From positions 124,001-188,000 of the forward strand of contig NZ_CAKLBV010000001.1 of NCBI RefSeq assembly GCF_920984675.1: a stretch of 64,000 nucleotides of DNA. The letters run 5' to 3'. Numbering within the stretch: the stretch's first letter is position 1; every line of letters begins with the position of its first letter. The notes under the pieces are model-generated. The model saw only the letters and a list, made by a program, of their open reading frames with translations. It was not told the origin of the DNA and did no database searches. Positions 50,739 through 60,152 of this stretch are shown here, one piece after another. Source of the DNA: Methylobacterium sp. Leaf118. GTDB lineage: Bacteria > Pseudomonadota > Alphaproteobacteria > Rhizobiales > Beijerinckiaceae. The translations under genes and the position numbers were made by a program.

Positions 50739-52063
50739 GGCGCCTCGCACCCTTGGCCCGCAGCCTCGAAGCCCGCACGGTCGCCGTCCTGCTTCTCGCC
50801 ATCCTCGCCGTCCACGGCGGGGCCCTGCTTCTCTATCGGCAGTCCGCGACCGCCGCGGCGGACGATGCGTTCGCGCGACAGGTCGCCAATCAGCTTACCC
50901 TGGCGCGCGAGGCGGTGCTCCGACGCCCCCGGACCGAGCGCGACGCGGAGGCGAAGGCCCTGTCGTCCGCGCATTTCGAGCTGGGGTGGTCCGCGACCTC
51001 GCCCCTGCGCCAGGACGAGGCCGGCGATCCGGTGACGTGGTCGCTCAGGTCCCGGATGATCGCATCCGAGCCGAGCCTCGGGCCCGGTCTCGCACTGGCG
51101 ATGGACGGCGGGGACGAGGCCCTACACCAGGACGACCTCGGCGGCGCGCTCGCCCTGGCCGACGGAAGCTTCCTGACCTTCCGCTCGGCGCATGGCCCCG
51201 GCCTCGCCCGGCTCGGATCGTGGGCCTACCTCGCCACCGCGATGGCCATCCTCGTCGGCGTCGCGGCCGTCGTCCTGATGCACCGGATCGCGGGACCGCT
51301 GCGCGACCTCACCCGAGCCACGGGGGAGATCGGGCACGGCAAGGTCGTTCCTGTGCGGGAAGCCGGCCCGGACGAGACCCGAGGGATCGCCCGGGCCCTC
51401 AACGCGATGCAGGACCGCATCCATCGGCTGGTGACGGAGCGGACCCAGGCCCTGGCGGCCGTCTCCCACGACCTGCGCACCCCCATCGCGCGGCTACGCC
51501 TGCGCCTCGACGGCCTGCCCGAGGGCGACGAGACCCGGGCGATGGGCTCTGACCTCGACGACATGCAGGCCATGGTCGATTCGACCCTGGCGTACCTCAG
51601 GGGCGACGCCGATCCCGAACCGCGCCAGGTCACGAACGTCGCGAGCGTCCTCATGAGCATCGCCGACGCGTCCTCGGACGCGGGCCGCGACGTTTCCTAT
51701 GCGGGGCCCGGCCGCGCCCTCGCGACGGTGCGCCCGGTGGCCCTGAGACGCGCGCTCGACAACGTCGTCGACAACGCCGTGCGTTACGGGACCCGTGCCC
51801 GCATCTCGCTCGCGGTGGAGCCGGAGGAACTCCTGCTCTCCATCGAGGACGACGGTCCCGGCATCGCGCCCGACGAGGTCTCCCGCGCCTTCGAGCCGTT
51901 CACCCGCCTGGAAGCGTCGCGGAACCGAAACACCGGCGGCACCGGCCTCGGCCTGACCATCGCGCGTCGGATCGTCGAGGCGGAGCGCGGGGACATCGTC
52001 CTATCCAGTCGACCAGAAGGCGGCCTGCGGGTGCTGATCTCCCTGCCGCGCGCCGGTCGCTGA
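50735..52063 (+). CDS. sensor histidine kinase
   Basis: A 442-residue membrane kinase with two helices enclosing a periplasmic domain (about 35-165), a HAMP segment (IAGPLRDLTRATGEIGHGKV), the H-box with His245 in AVSHDLRTPIARLRLRL, and N/G boxes DNVVDNAVRYGTRARI, EDDGPGIAPDE and NTGGTGLGLTIARRIV. Pairs with the response regulator. The periplasmic part is not His-rich; the signal is presumably a divalent cation. Confidence 0.87.
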   Translation: MRRLAPLARSLEARTVAVLLLAILAVHGGALLLYRQSATAAADDAFARQVANQLTLAREAVLRRPRTERDAEAKALSSAHFELGWSATSPLRQDEAGDPVTWSLRSRMIASEPSLGPGLALAMDGGDEALHQDDLGGALALADGSFLTFRSAHGPGLARLGSWAYLATAMAILVGVAAVVLMHRIAGPLRDLTRATGEIGHGKVVPVREAGPDETRGIARALNAMQDRIHRLVTERTQALAAVSHDLRTPIARLRLRLDGLPEGDETRAMGSDLDDMQAMVDSTLAYLRGDADPEPRQVTNVASVLMSIADASSDAGRDVSYAGPGRALATVRPVALRRALDNVVDNAVRYGTRARISLAVEPEELLLSIEDDGPGIAPDEVSRAFEPFTRLEASRNRNTGGTGLGLTIARRIVEAERGDIVLSSRPEGGLRVLISLPRAGR

Positions 52064-52162
52064 CACACTTCGTCACGAACCGGGCGTCCGGGTGTCAAAC
52101 AGGGTCGCTATCTCAGGTGTCGAGGCGGTCGCAGCGGCCGCCGAGCCCTGGAGACCATCATC

Positions 52163-52420
52163 ATGAAGCGTACCGTCGCCGCCCTTCTCGCCGCCGGCCT
52201 GCTGGCGAGCCTCTCGGCTCCCGCCCTCGCCGCCGAGGACGGGCATGGGAACGCGAACAATCCCGAGCGCTCCGTGCCGAACACCGGCGGCGTCGCGGGT
52301 GGCCCGGCCCATCGCGACGACCCGCGCAAGAGCGAGGCCCGCGAGGTCGGCAAGGACGGCAAGCCGATCCATTCCGACAAGGACGGGCATGCCCACGGTC
52401 ACTCCCACGACAAGAAGTGA
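52163..52420 (+). CDS. small secreted protein with His-rich tail, 85 aa
   Basis: Signal peptide MKRTVAALLAAGLLASLSAP-ALA, then a short polar mature part ending HSDKDGHAHGHSHDKK. Start ATG 52163. Likely a periplasmic metal buffer. It follows the two-component genes by 100 bases. Confidence 0.6.
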   Translation: MKRTVAALLAAGLLASLSAPALAAEDGHGNANNPERSVPNTGGVAGGPAHRDDPRKSEAREVGKDGKPIHSDKDGHAHGHSHDKK

Positions 52421-52460
52421 GCGGACGTCGCCGACCTCGCGCGGCCGGGAGGATGCACCG

Positions 52461-52535
52461 ATGCGTATGCTTCCCCTCCTGGTCGCCTTCGCCTTCCTTG
52501 CGGTCGGCATCGGCTACGCCCTGGCGGGGGGATGA
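52461..52535 (+). CDS. 24-residue membrane peptide
   Basis: MRMLPLLVAFAFLAVGIGYA followed by LAGG, one membrane helix. The ATG has GGGAGGATGCACCG before it. It lies 40 bases behind the His-rich gene. Too short for family assignment; supported only by SD and hydrophobicity. Confidence 0.35.
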   Translation: MRMLPLLVAFAFLAVGIGYALAGG

Positions 52536-52853
52536 CCTGTCCGCTCCCGCCCGACAGCTTCATGGGACCGTTGTGCCCCCCTCGGTCCCGTGAACCGCCC
52601 GCCTCGGCCCCGTGCCGGGGCGGGCACCCCGCGATCCCCCCGGGCTTACACGGTCGATGAAGGCCGGCTGCACGGTCATGCCGTGATCCGCATGCCGGCG
52701 CCATCGAGGATCATCGCCCAAGCAAGCATCGCGGATGATCCGGCGACGCACGAATGCCCGTTGCCGAATATTCCCGGGTCCCACCGGGATAATTCGGATC
52801 GGTTTCCCCTATCGGTACGTTCCTGCGTCGTCATCGATAGAGGGGAACCCAAC
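52536..52853. other. intergenic region
   Basis: No credible gene. The end of this stretch (about 52780-52850) is AT-richer and should contain the promoter of the His-rich gene at 52854. No hairpin terminator of note. Confidence 0.35.
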
Positions 52854-53111
52854 ATGAAGACCAAGTTCGGAGCCATCGCCGCCATCGTCACCTTGGCCCT
52901 TTCACCGGTCGCGGCCCTGGCCCAGCATATCGACGTCGGCCCGGGCGGCGTGGGCGTCCACGGCGACAGCCACGGCGAGCGCCATGGCGAGGGTCACCGG
53001 GATCGCCACGACGACCACCATGAGGTCGTTCGCGAGCATCACCACCATGACGACCACCATGACGATCATCATGGCGGCGAGCGTCGCACGACGATCATCG
53101 AGCGCAACTGA
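52854..53111 (+). CDS. small secreted His/Asp-rich protein, 85 aa
   Basis: Start ATG 52854 behind AGGGGAACCCAAC. Signal peptide MKTKFGAIAAIVTLALSP-VAALAQ. The mature part is dominated by His, Asp and Glu (HREHHHHDDHHDDHHGG-like runs). Probably binds Zn2+, Ni2+ or Co2+ in the periplasm. The coding frame upstream of the ATG is not protein-like. Confidence 0.6.
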   Translation: MKTKFGAIAAIVTLALSPVAALAQHIDVGPGGVGVHGDSHGERHGEGHRDRHDDHHEVVREHHHHDDHHDDHHGGERRTTIIERN

Positions 53112-53248
53112 TCCCTTCCGGTCCGGGACCTCGTGAACCGCTATCACGGGGTCCCGGATCTCCATCCGCATTTCGATGAACGGGGGTTTCAGGGTCCGTT
53201 CAACTCAAGGGGCCCATCCTGCCGCCATACCCTCTTGAGGAACGAGCC

Positions 53249-53497
53249 ATGCGAGTTCGCATTCCGGCCCTGGTCGCCGTCAGCCTGATCCTGGCGCCCG
53301 CCGCCGCGTCCGCCCAATACTACGGCGGCGACTTCGACCGGCGCGGCGACGTCCACGTCGACCGGTACCACCATGGCGACCACGACGACGTCGTCATCCA
53401 CCGTCCGCATCGGGATTACGGCGACCGGGCGTTCTACGGGGAACGTCGGTTCTACGGCGAGCGCAGGCACCACCATCACCATCACGACGATGACTAG
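53249..53497 (+). CDS. small secreted His-rich protein, 82 aa
   Basis: Signal peptide MRVRIPALVAVSLILAPAAA-SAQ, then a Tyr/His/Asp-rich mature part ending RRHHHHHHDDD. The SD is AGGAACGAGCC. Similar in layout to the 85-residue proteins nearby but not obviously a duplicate; no family recognised. Confidence 0.6.
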   Translation: MRVRIPALVAVSLILAPAAASAQYYGGDFDRRGDVHVDRYHHGDHDDVVIHRPHRDYGDRAFYGERRFYGERRHHHHHHDDD

Positions 53498-53561
53498 GCT
53501 CGGCCCTCGTCTTCGGCCATCCGGCATGTACGGGCGGCCCTGAATCGTTCATAAGGCGACC

Positions 53562-53924
53562 ATGACAAAGGGACCCCGGATCAGGGCCTGCGAGACAATG
53601 CGCGGCTGGTGGGCGACCACCGTCCGCGTGCTCTCGCTCGTCCTTGTCCTGGCGCTCGTCGTCCCCGGCGCCATCCACTCCGCCGAGGCCCATCGTCCGG
53701 CCGGTCACGAACTGTCCGTGTCCGCGCCGACGCAGGCGGCCGGCGCCGATCACGCCGATGCCTGCCCGGCCTGCCATGCCAATTGCGGGTGCCACCAGGC
53801 CCTGAACGTGGACGGGACGCCCGCCTTGCCATCCCGCGGGACAGCGCGCGCCTCCTACGCGACCGAGATTACCCCCGTCGGTTCGGTTTCGCCCGACCGC
53901 CTTCCCAGGCCGCCTCGCGCCTGA
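53562..53924 (+). CDS. small secreted Cys/His protein, 120 aa (CzcI/DUF2946-like)
   Basis: An N-terminal helix (TVRVLSLVLVLALVVPGAI) acts as signal or anchor; the periplasmic part contains the metal-binding cluster DHADACPACHANCGCHQ. Position directly before czcBA and the size recall CzcI or DUF2946 proteins, which precede RND metal efflux genes. The C-terminal 40 residues look poorly conserved. Start ATG 53562; a second Met (MRGWWATTV) is 12 codons later. Confidence 0.55.
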   Translation: MTKGPRIRACETMRGWWATTVRVLSLVLVLALVVPGAIHSAEAHRPAGHELSVSAPTQAAGADHADACPACHANCGCHQALNVDGTPALPSRGTARASYATEITPVGSVSPDRLPRPPRA

Positions 53925-54067
53925 GGCGACGTCGCCACGTCCGTGGCGCGTCCCGGTCGGCCCCTCACGGGTCGCGGCCGCCTCGTCATCGCGAAATACC
54001 CAGTACGGGACCGTCCCCTGCCGCATGAGCGGAGGTGCGACGTCCCTGGCGGACCCGGCCCATTCCC

Positions 54068-55474
54068 ATGCGTGCATTCCTCTCCGTGGCCTTCCTGGCC
54101 ATCGGCATCGCCATCGGCGGTGCCTTCCCCCGCGTGTCCGAGGTCGTGCAAGGCGCGCTCGCCGCCGCCGGCCTCACGAACGCCCGGGCGGCGCCACCGA
54201 CCAACGCCGCCATGACCAAGCCGGCGACACCCGCAGCCGACGATGGCCACGGTCATGGCGAGCATGGCCACGAGCATGCCGAAGGCGAGCCCAAGCCTGC
54301 CGGGGAGCACAAGCATTCGGATGGCGAGGCCAAGCCGGAGGCCGGAGGCCACAAACACGCCGAGGGCGAGGCGCACGGCCACGACGAGGAGGGCGAGGGC
54401 AAGATCAAGATGACGGCCGAGCAGGCCGCCGAGCAGGACATCAAGCTGGCGACGGTCGAGGGCGGCATCCTCTCGCGCCACCTGCTGGTGCCGGGCACCA
54501 TCACCCAGGACGCCGACCGGATCGCCCGGGTGCCCGTGCGGGTGATCGGCACCGTGTCCGAAATGCGCAAACGCCTCGGCGAGGCGGTGGCCAAGGGCGA
54601 GGTCGTCGCCGTCCTCGACAGCCGCGAGGTCGCCGAGGCGAAGAGCGACTTCCTCACCGCGACGGTGAAGGCGGACCTGGAGAAGACGAACTTCGACCGC
54701 CAGCAGGCCCTCTGGGACAAGCGTATCTCGGCCGAGTCGGCATTCCTGAACGCCAAGGCCGCCTACTCGGAGGCGACCCTGCGCGTCGACCTCGCCCGGC
54801 AGAAGCTGTCGGCCCTGGGGCTGAACGCGGCCGAGGTCGCCACCTCCGCCAAGAAGGACGAGACCACCCCGAACCTGTCGAGCCTGCGCCGCTACGAACT
54901 GCGGTCGCCGCTGGCCGGTCGGGTGGTCGAGCGCAAGGTCGACGTCGGCACCGCCGTCGGCAAGGAAGGCGATCCGGCCGACGTCTACACCGTCGCCGAC
55001 CTGTCCTCGGTGTGGATCGAGCTTTCCGTCCCGACCACCGAGCTGTCGAAGGTCCGCGAGGGCGCCAAGGTGACCATCGTCGGCGGCGACGACGCCTCCC
55101 GCGCCGAGGGCAAGGTCGTGTTCGTCAGCCCGATCCTCAACCCGGAGACCCGCTCGGCCCGGGTCATCGTCTCCCTGCCGAACAAGGACATGGCCTGGCG
55201 GCCCGGCACCTTCGTGACCACCGAGGTCGAGATCGCCCAGGACAAGGTCGGGGTCCGGTTGCCGAAGTCCGCGATCCAGACCATCGGCGGAGAGAAGGTG
55301 GCTTTCGTACGCACCCAGGAGGGCTTCGAGCGCCGGGACGTGACCATCGGCAAGGCCGACGACGACGCCTTCGAGATCCTGTCCGGCCTCAAGCCCGGGG
55401 ACGAGGTCGCGGTGGCCAACTCCTTCGTCCTGAAGGCCGAGCTCGGCAAGGCCGAAGCCGACCACGCGCACTGA
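54068..55474 (+). CDS. czcB: CzcB/CusB-type RND periplasmic adaptor
   Basis: A 468-residue membrane fusion protein, started at ATG 54068 (MRAFLSVAFLAIGIA). After the N-terminal anchor comes a His-rich, Lys/Glu-rich linker (about 60-115: GHGHGEHGHEHAEGE and repeats), then lipoyl, hairpin and beta-barrel domains (LVPGTITQDADRIARVPVRV; RSPLAGRVVERKVDVGTAVG). It is followed by czcA after 11 bases. The His-rich linker could pass metal to the pump. Confidence 0.87.
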   Translation: MRAFLSVAFLAIGIAIGGAFPRVSEVVQGALAAAGLTNARAAPPTNAAMTKPATPAADDGHGHGEHGHEHAEGEPKPAGEHKHSDGEAKPEAGGHKHAEGEAHGHDEEGEGKIKMTAEQAAEQDIKLATVEGGILSRHLLVPGTITQDADRIARVPVRVIGTVSEMRKRLGEAVAKGEVVAVLDSREVAEAKSDFLTATVKADLEKTNFDRQQALWDKRISAESAFLNAKAAYSEATLRVDLARQKLSALGLNAAEVATSAKKDETTPNLSSLRRYELRSPLAGRVVERKVDVGTAVGKEGDPADVYTVADLSSVWIELSVPTTELSKVREGAKVTIVGGDDASRAEGKVVFVSPILNPETRSARVIVSLPNKDMAWRPGTFVTTEVEIAQDKVGVRLPKSAIQTIGGEKVAFVRTQEGFERRDVTIGKADDDAFEILSGLKPGDEVAVANSFVLKAELGKAEADHAH

Positions 55475-55485
55475 GGGCGGCCATC

Positions 55486-58400
55486 ATGATCTCCAAGATC
55501 CTCGACTTCTCCGTCCACCAGCGCTGGCTCGTGGTGCTCCTGTCGCTGCTCGCGGCGGGCTTCGGCGTGTTCTCGCTGACCAAGCTCCCCATCGACGCGG
55601 TGCCGGACATCACCAACAACCAGGTGCAGATCAACACCACGGCGCCGTCGCTCTCCCCGGTCGATATCGAGAAGCAGGTCACCTACCCGGTCGAGACCGC
55701 GCTCGCCGGGATCAAGGGCCTGGAATACACGCGCTCGCTCTCGCGTAACGGCTTCTCCCAGGTCACGGCGGTCTTTTCCGAAAAGTTGGACATCTATTTT
55801 GCCCGCCAGCAGGTTGCCGAGCGCATCGGCGAGGCGAAGTCGACCCTGCCGCCGGGGGCCGAGCCGCACATGGGCCCGATCTCGACGGGCCTGGGCGAGA
55901 TCTACATGTGGTCGATCCACTACGCCCAACCGAAGGATCGCAAGGTCTCCCCGGACGGCAAGGCCGGATGGCAATCGGACGGGAGCTACCTGACTCCCGA
56001 GGGCCAGCGGCTCACGACCGAGCTCGAACGCACCGCCTACCTGCGCACGGTCCAGGATTGGATCATCCGACCCCAGGTGAAGACCGTGCCGGGGGTCGCC
56101 GGCGTCGACAGCATCGGCGGCTTTGACAAGCAGTACCACGTCCAGCCGGACCCGATGAAGCTCACCGCCCTCGACCTGTCCTTCGCCGACATCGGACGGG
56201 CGCTGGAGGCCAACAACGCCAACCAGGGCGCCCGCTACCTGGAGGACAACGGCGAGGGCTACGTCGTCCGTGCCGCCGGCCGCCTGGAGACCATGGAGGA
56301 CATCGGCAACGTCGTCGTCACCACGCGTGGCGGCGTGCCGGTCCGCATCTCCGACATTTCCGAGGTGCGGATCGGGCGCGACCTGCGCACCGGGTCGGGC
56401 AGCGAGGACGGGCGCGAGGTCGTCATCGGCACCGCCCTGATGCTGATCGGCGAGAACAGCCGCACGGTGGCGGCCACAGTCGACAACAAGATGACCGAGA
56501 TCCGCCGCTCGCTACCCCCGGGCGTCGAGGTGCAGACCGTCCTCAACCGCACGGTGCTGGTCGAGGCCACCATCAGGACCGTGGCCAAGAACCTGGCCGA
56601 GGGCGCCGCCCTCGTCATCGTCATCCTGTTCCTGCTGCTCGGCAACATCCGGGCGGCCATCGTCACCGCGCTCGTCATCCCGGTGGCGATGCTGATGACC
56701 ATGACCGGCATGGTCCAGGGCCGCATCAGCGCGAACCTGATGAGCCTCGGCGCCCTCGACTTCGGCCTCATCGTCGACGGCGCGGTCATCATCACCGAGA
56801 ACGCCCTGCGCCATCTCGCCGAGCGCCAGACCGAGCTCGGGCGCAAGCTCGACCTGGAGGAGCGCCTGGTCACCGTGCGCGCCTCGGCCGAGGAGATGAT
56901 CAAGCCGTCCCTCTACGGGCAGGCCATCATCATCCTCGTCTACGTGCCGCTCCTCACCTTCACCGGGGTCGAGGGCAAGATGTTCGAGCCGATGGCGCTC
57001 ACCGTCATTATCGCGCTGGTCTCGGCCTTCGTGCTGTCGCTGACCTTCGTGCCCGCGATGATCGCCATCGTCATCACCGGCAAGGTCACGGAGAAGGACA
57101 ACGTCCTCATCCGCGGGATCAAGGCCGCCTACCGCCCGGTCCTCGGCGCGGCGCTCAGGATTCCGATGACCTTCGTCGCGGTCGCCCTGGTGCTGCTCGT
57201 CGGGGCCGGGTTCCTGTTCACCAAGCTCGGTCAGGAGTTCATCCCCCAACTCGACGAGAAGAGCATCGCGCTCAACGCGCAGCGCATCCCGTCGACCTCC
57301 CTGACCCAGTCGCAGGCGATGCAGCTGAAGGTCGAGCAGGCGATCAGCCGCTTCCCCCAGGTCGCCTACGTCTTCTCGAAGACCGGCACCGCGGAGGTCG
57401 CTTCCGACCCGATGCCGCCGAGCTCGTCCGACACCTTCGTCATCCTGAAGCCGCAGGAGGAGTGGCCCGACCCGAGCCTTTCCAAGGCAGACCTTCAGGA
57501 GGAGATCGAGAAGGCGGTCGGGGCACTCGCCGGCAACGTCTACGAGTTCTCGCAGCCGATCCAGCTTCGCTTCAACGAGCTCCTGGCCGGCACCCGCGGC
57601 GACCTCGCCGTGAAGGTGTTCGGCGAGGAGTTCGAACCGATGCTCAAGGCGGCCAACCAGGTCGCCACGATCCTGCGCGGGACCGAGGGGGCCGACGACG
57701 TCAAGGTCGAGCAGACGGCGGGCCTGCCTTTCCTGGAGATCAAGATCAACAAGACGGAGGCGGCGCGCCTCGGCCTGAGCACCTCCGCGATCCAGGACGT
57801 CATCGGCGCGGCCATCGGCGGCCGGGAGGCCGGCATGGTGTTCGAGGGCGATCGCCGCTTCCCCATCGTCGTGCGCCTGAACGACAAGGTCCGCGAGGAC
57901 CGCGAGGCCCTGGAGAACATCCCCGTGCCGCTGCCCCCTGGCGTCAACGGGCGGGCGTCGTCGGTACTCCTGAAGCAGGTCGCAAGCTTCTCGGTCACCG
58001 AGGGCCCGAACCAGATCTCGCGCGAGAACGGCCGCCGTCGGGTCGTGGTGACCGCCAACGTGCGCGGCCGCGACATCGGCTCGCTCGTGGCCGAGGCCCA
58101 GGCCAAGGTCGCGTCCGGGGTGCAGCTTCCGGCCGGGTACTACGTGACCTGGGGCGGGCAGTTCGAGAACCTGGCCTCGGCCCGGCAGCGCCTGATGGTC
58201 GTCGTCCCGGTGTGCTTCTTCCTGATCTTCCTGCTGCTGTTCTCAGCCCTGAACTCGGCCAAGGACGCGTTGCTGGTGTTCAGCGCGGTTCCTCTGGCCC
58301 TGACCGGCGGCATCGCCGCCCTGTGGCTGCGGGGGATGCCGTTCTCGGTGCCCGCGGCGGTCGGGTTCATCGCCCTGTCCGGGGTGGCGGTGCTCAACGG

Positions 58401-58734
58401 CCTGGTGATGCTGACCTACATCAAGCAGCTGATCGCCGAAGGGAAACCCCGCCGCGAGGCCATCCTCGAAGGGGCGATGACCCGGCTCCGGCCGGTGGCG
58501 ATGACCGCGCTCGTGGCGTCGCTCGGCTTCGTGCCGATGGCGCTGGCCACCGAGACCGGGGCCGAGATCCAACGGCCCCTGGCAACCGTGGTGATCGGCG
58601 GCCTCATCTCGGCAACCCTGCTGACGCTGGTCATCCTGCCGGCGCTCTACGCCCGCTTCGCCGGGGACGTCCTCCCTGCGAAATCCGCCAAGTCGGACGC
58701 AACCGGTCACGCGGTCGCGGTTCCCGCCGAATGA
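55486..58734 (+). CDS. czcA: CzcA-type heavy-metal RND efflux pump
   Basis: A 1082-residue HME-RND pump, started at ATG 55486 (MISKILDFSVHQRWL). The frame is open upstream through czcB, but that portion is a GC-rich shadow. Typical features: KLPIDAVPDITNNQVQINT, TYPVETALAGIKGLEYTRSL, helix 4 MSLGALDFGLIVDGAVIITE with the proton-relay acidic residues, and AVGFIALSGVAVLNGLVM. Likely exports Zn2+, Cd2+ or Co2+ (or Ni2+) out of the periplasm. No CzcC outer-membrane factor gene is in the cluster. Confidence 0.92.
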   Translation: MISKILDFSVHQRWLVVLLSLLAAGFGVFSLTKLPIDAVPDITNNQVQINTTAPSLSPVDIEKQVTYPVETALAGIKGLEYTRSLSRNGFSQVTAVFSEKLDIYFARQQVAERIGEAKSTLPPGAEPHMGPISTGLGEIYMWSIHYAQPKDRKVSPDGKAGWQSDGSYLTPEGQRLTTELERTAYLRTVQDWIIRPQVKTVPGVAGVDSIGGFDKQYHVQPDPMKLTALDLSFADIGRALEANNANQGARYLEDNGEGYVVRAAGRLETMEDIGNVVVTTRGGVPVRISDISEVRIGRDLRTGSGSEDGREVVIGTALMLIGENSRTVAATVDNKMTEIRRSLPPGVEVQTVLNRTVLVEATIRTVAKNLAEGAALVIVILFLLLGNIRAAIVTALVIPVAMLMTMTGMVQGRISANLMSLGALDFGLIVDGAVIITENALRHLAERQTELGRKLDLEERLVTVRASAEEMIKPSLYGQAIIILVYVPLLTFTGVEGKMFEPMALTVIIALVSAFVLSLTFVPAMIAIVITGKVTEKDNVLIRGIKAAYRPVLGAALRIPMTFVAVALVLLVGAGFLFTKLGQEFIPQLDEKSIALNAQRIPSTSLTQSQAMQLKVEQAISRFPQVAYVFSKTGTAEVASDPMPPSSSDTFVILKPQEEWPDPSLSKADLQEEIEKAVGALAGNVYEFSQPIQLRFNELLAGTRGDLAVKVFGEEFEPMLKAANQVATILRGTEGADDVKVEQTAGLPFLEIKINKTEAARLGLSTSAIQDVIGAAIGGREAGMVFEGDRRFPIVVRLNDKVREDREALENIPVPLPPGVNGRASSVLLKQVASFSVTEGPNQISRENGRRRVVVTANVRGRDIGSLVAEAQAKVASGVQLPAGYYVTWGGQFENLASARQRLMVVVPVCFFLIFLLLFSALNSAKDALLVFSAVPLALTGGIAALWLRGMPFSVPAAVGFIALSGVAVLNGLVMLTYIKQLIAEGKPRREAILEGAMTRLRPVAMTALVASLGFVPMALATETGAEIQRPLATVVIGGLISATLLTLVILPALYARFAGDVLPAKSAKSDATGHAVAVPAE

Positions 58735-58762
58735 GCCCCCTCGCATCTTCCGGAGACGTGAC

Positions 58763-59002
58763 ATGAACGTCGCCACCCTCGTCCTGGCCTCCGCCATCTC
58801 CCTCGTCGGAACTCCCGACGCGGCTCGTAGCGGATGCATGGTGCACGACCACCAACCTCTCCAGGTCAGGCGCATGCCGATCACGCCGGCGACCACGTCC
58901 AAGCCGCGTAATCCGCTGGAGGACGAAGCCGTCCACTGCGAGGAGGGACAGGGCGTTCCCTCGCCTCATGAAGGCCCGACCAGTCCGAAGGGTCGGCGTT
59001 GA
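58763..59002 (+). CDS. hypothetical secreted peptide, 79 aa
   Basis: MNVATLVLASAISLVGTPDA, then a polar part; the SD is GGAGACGTG. It follows czcA by 28 bases. The mature part (RSGCMVHDHQPLQVRRMP...) is not convincingly protein-like, so it may be a decayed gene or spurious. Confidence 0.35.
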   Translation: MNVATLVLASAISLVGTPDAARSGCMVHDHQPLQVRRMPITPATTSKPRNPLEDEAVHCEEGQGVPSPHEGPTSPKGRR

Positions 59003-59018
59003 TGGGCGGGCAGGCGAC

Positions 59019-59573
59019 ATGAAGCGACGTCGCGTCCGTTCACCGCTTGCGATGGCGTTGCTGGCGTGGAGCGGAGCGGCCATGGCTGACCCATCCGTCG
59101 GAGAGGGGCCATTCGGATTGGCGTGGGGTCCTGTCGACCGGATCGACAAGCCCTCGATGGTCGACCGCGAGGCCAACCTGACCGGGCTGTACTACTTGCA
59201 CGACCGACCCCTCGCCTCCGGTCCCGATACGGCCGAGGTGGTGCTGGTAATCTGCCGGAATGAGGGTCTCCAGCAGGTCGTCTGGGTCGGGCGACCGCTC
59301 GACGACGCGGCCCACGCCACCGCCCGCGACGCCGTCCGGCGCGAGGGGGTTCGCCGCTACGGCGAGCCGCGGCCGGGGCCCGTCACCGGGTCACTCGAAT
59401 GGCCCTTGGGCCGAACTGTCCTGGCGACGCGCGCGATGCCGGACGGTACCCGGGAATTGGTGATGTCGGCCTCCGGCCCGGGCTATGCGGCCTGCTCGGA
59501 AAGCCACCGCGCCGCCACCGGCCATTCCGCCGACGCCCATGTGGCGGACCTGATCGGCGCAGGCGTCCAATGA
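59019..59573 (+). CDS. hypothetical secreted protein, 184 aa
   Basis: Start ATG 59019 (MKRRRVRSPLAMALL), signal peptide to about ...AMA-DPS. The mature part contains GPFGLAWGPVDRIDKPSMVD and ends with a Cys in YAACSESHRAATG. Resembles small periplasmic proteins that report membrane state, but no family is recognised. It lies 17 bases behind the preceding peptide gene. Confidence 0.55.
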   Translation: MKRRRVRSPLAMALLAWSGAAMADPSVGEGPFGLAWGPVDRIDKPSMVDREANLTGLYYLHDRPLASGPDTAEVVLVICRNEGLQQVVWVGRPLDDAAHATARDAVRREGVRRYGEPRPGPVTGSLEWPLGRTVLATRAMPDGTRELVMSASGPGYAACSESHRAATGHSADAHVADLIGAGVQ

Positions 59574-59646
59574 GCATGCCGACGATGCAAGGGGAGGAAC
59601 GGTCCACCGTTCATCGCCGTGTCCGTCGGAATCGGTTTCCGGTGCC

Positions 59647-59817
59647 GTGACGGGCAAGAAGCTTGGTCGCCGGATGGAGACCTGGGGAGGCGGAGGCGGA
59701 CGACGGCGCAAGGTGAGGCCGCATATCCGCAAGGCCGCCGGACGTGCGTTCCTGATGGCCACGATCCTGATCGCCGGGGTCCTGGTGCTGTTCGGCTGGC
59801 TCGCCACGATGCGATGA
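59647..59817 (+). CDS. small C-terminal-anchored membrane protein, 56 aa
   Basis: GTG 59647 (VTGKKLGRRMETWGG) or ATG 59674. A strongly basic N-terminus (GRRRKVRPHIRKAAGRAF) is followed by one C-terminal helix LMATILIAGVLVLFGWLATM. Below the usual length cut-off for gene calls but with clear tail-anchor character. Sits between the 184-residue secreted protein and the CsoR-type repressor. Confidence 0.45.
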   Translation: MTGKKLGRRMETWGGGGGRRRKVRPHIRKAAGRAFLMATILIAGVLVLFGWLATMR

Positions 59818-59878
59818 AGGCCCCGGCAGACGTGCCCGGACGTTTGGAATATCCCCTCCAGGGGGACAGGATCGTCGG

Positions 59879-60145
59879 ATGGAACACGCCTCGCATCCGG
59901 ATATCGTCAAGCGCCTCAAGCGAGCCCACGGTCACCTCGCCGGCGTCATTTCCATGATCGAGGAGGGACGACCCTGCGTGGACCTCGCCCAGCAACTCCA
60001 TGCGGTCGAGAGCGCGATCACCAACGCCAAGCGCATCCTGATCCAGGACCACATGGAGCACTGCCTCGGGCACGGGATGGAGAACGGCGCGAAGGGGGCG
60101 ACCGAGGCATTGGCCGAGTTCAAGGCGCTGGCGAAGTACCTTTGA
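59879..60145 (+). CDS. CsoR/RcnR-family metal-sensing repressor
   Basis: An 88-residue DUF156 protein. MEHASHPDIVKRLKRAHGHL starts the first helix. The metal site Cys33, His58 and Cys62 has the CsoR/InrS spacing (25 and 4). Cu(I) sensors (CsoR) and some Ni/Co sensors share this set; His3, His17 or His19 could supply the fourth ligand for Ni. The partner gene eight bases downstream is an NreB-like nickel exporter, so a nickel sensor is more likely. Confidence 0.8.
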   Translation: MEHASHPDIVKRLKRAHGHLAGVISMIEEGRPCVDLAQQLHAVESAITNAKRILIQDHMEHCLGHGMENGAKGATEALAEFKALAKYL

Positions 60146-60152
60146 GGACCCG

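Noticed and set aside
54025..58734. A single 1569-codon frame that covers czcB and czcA
   Set aside because: The first 487 codons are an Arg/Pro/Gly-rich shadow of czcB in another frame; the recognisable CzcA begins at ATG 55486.
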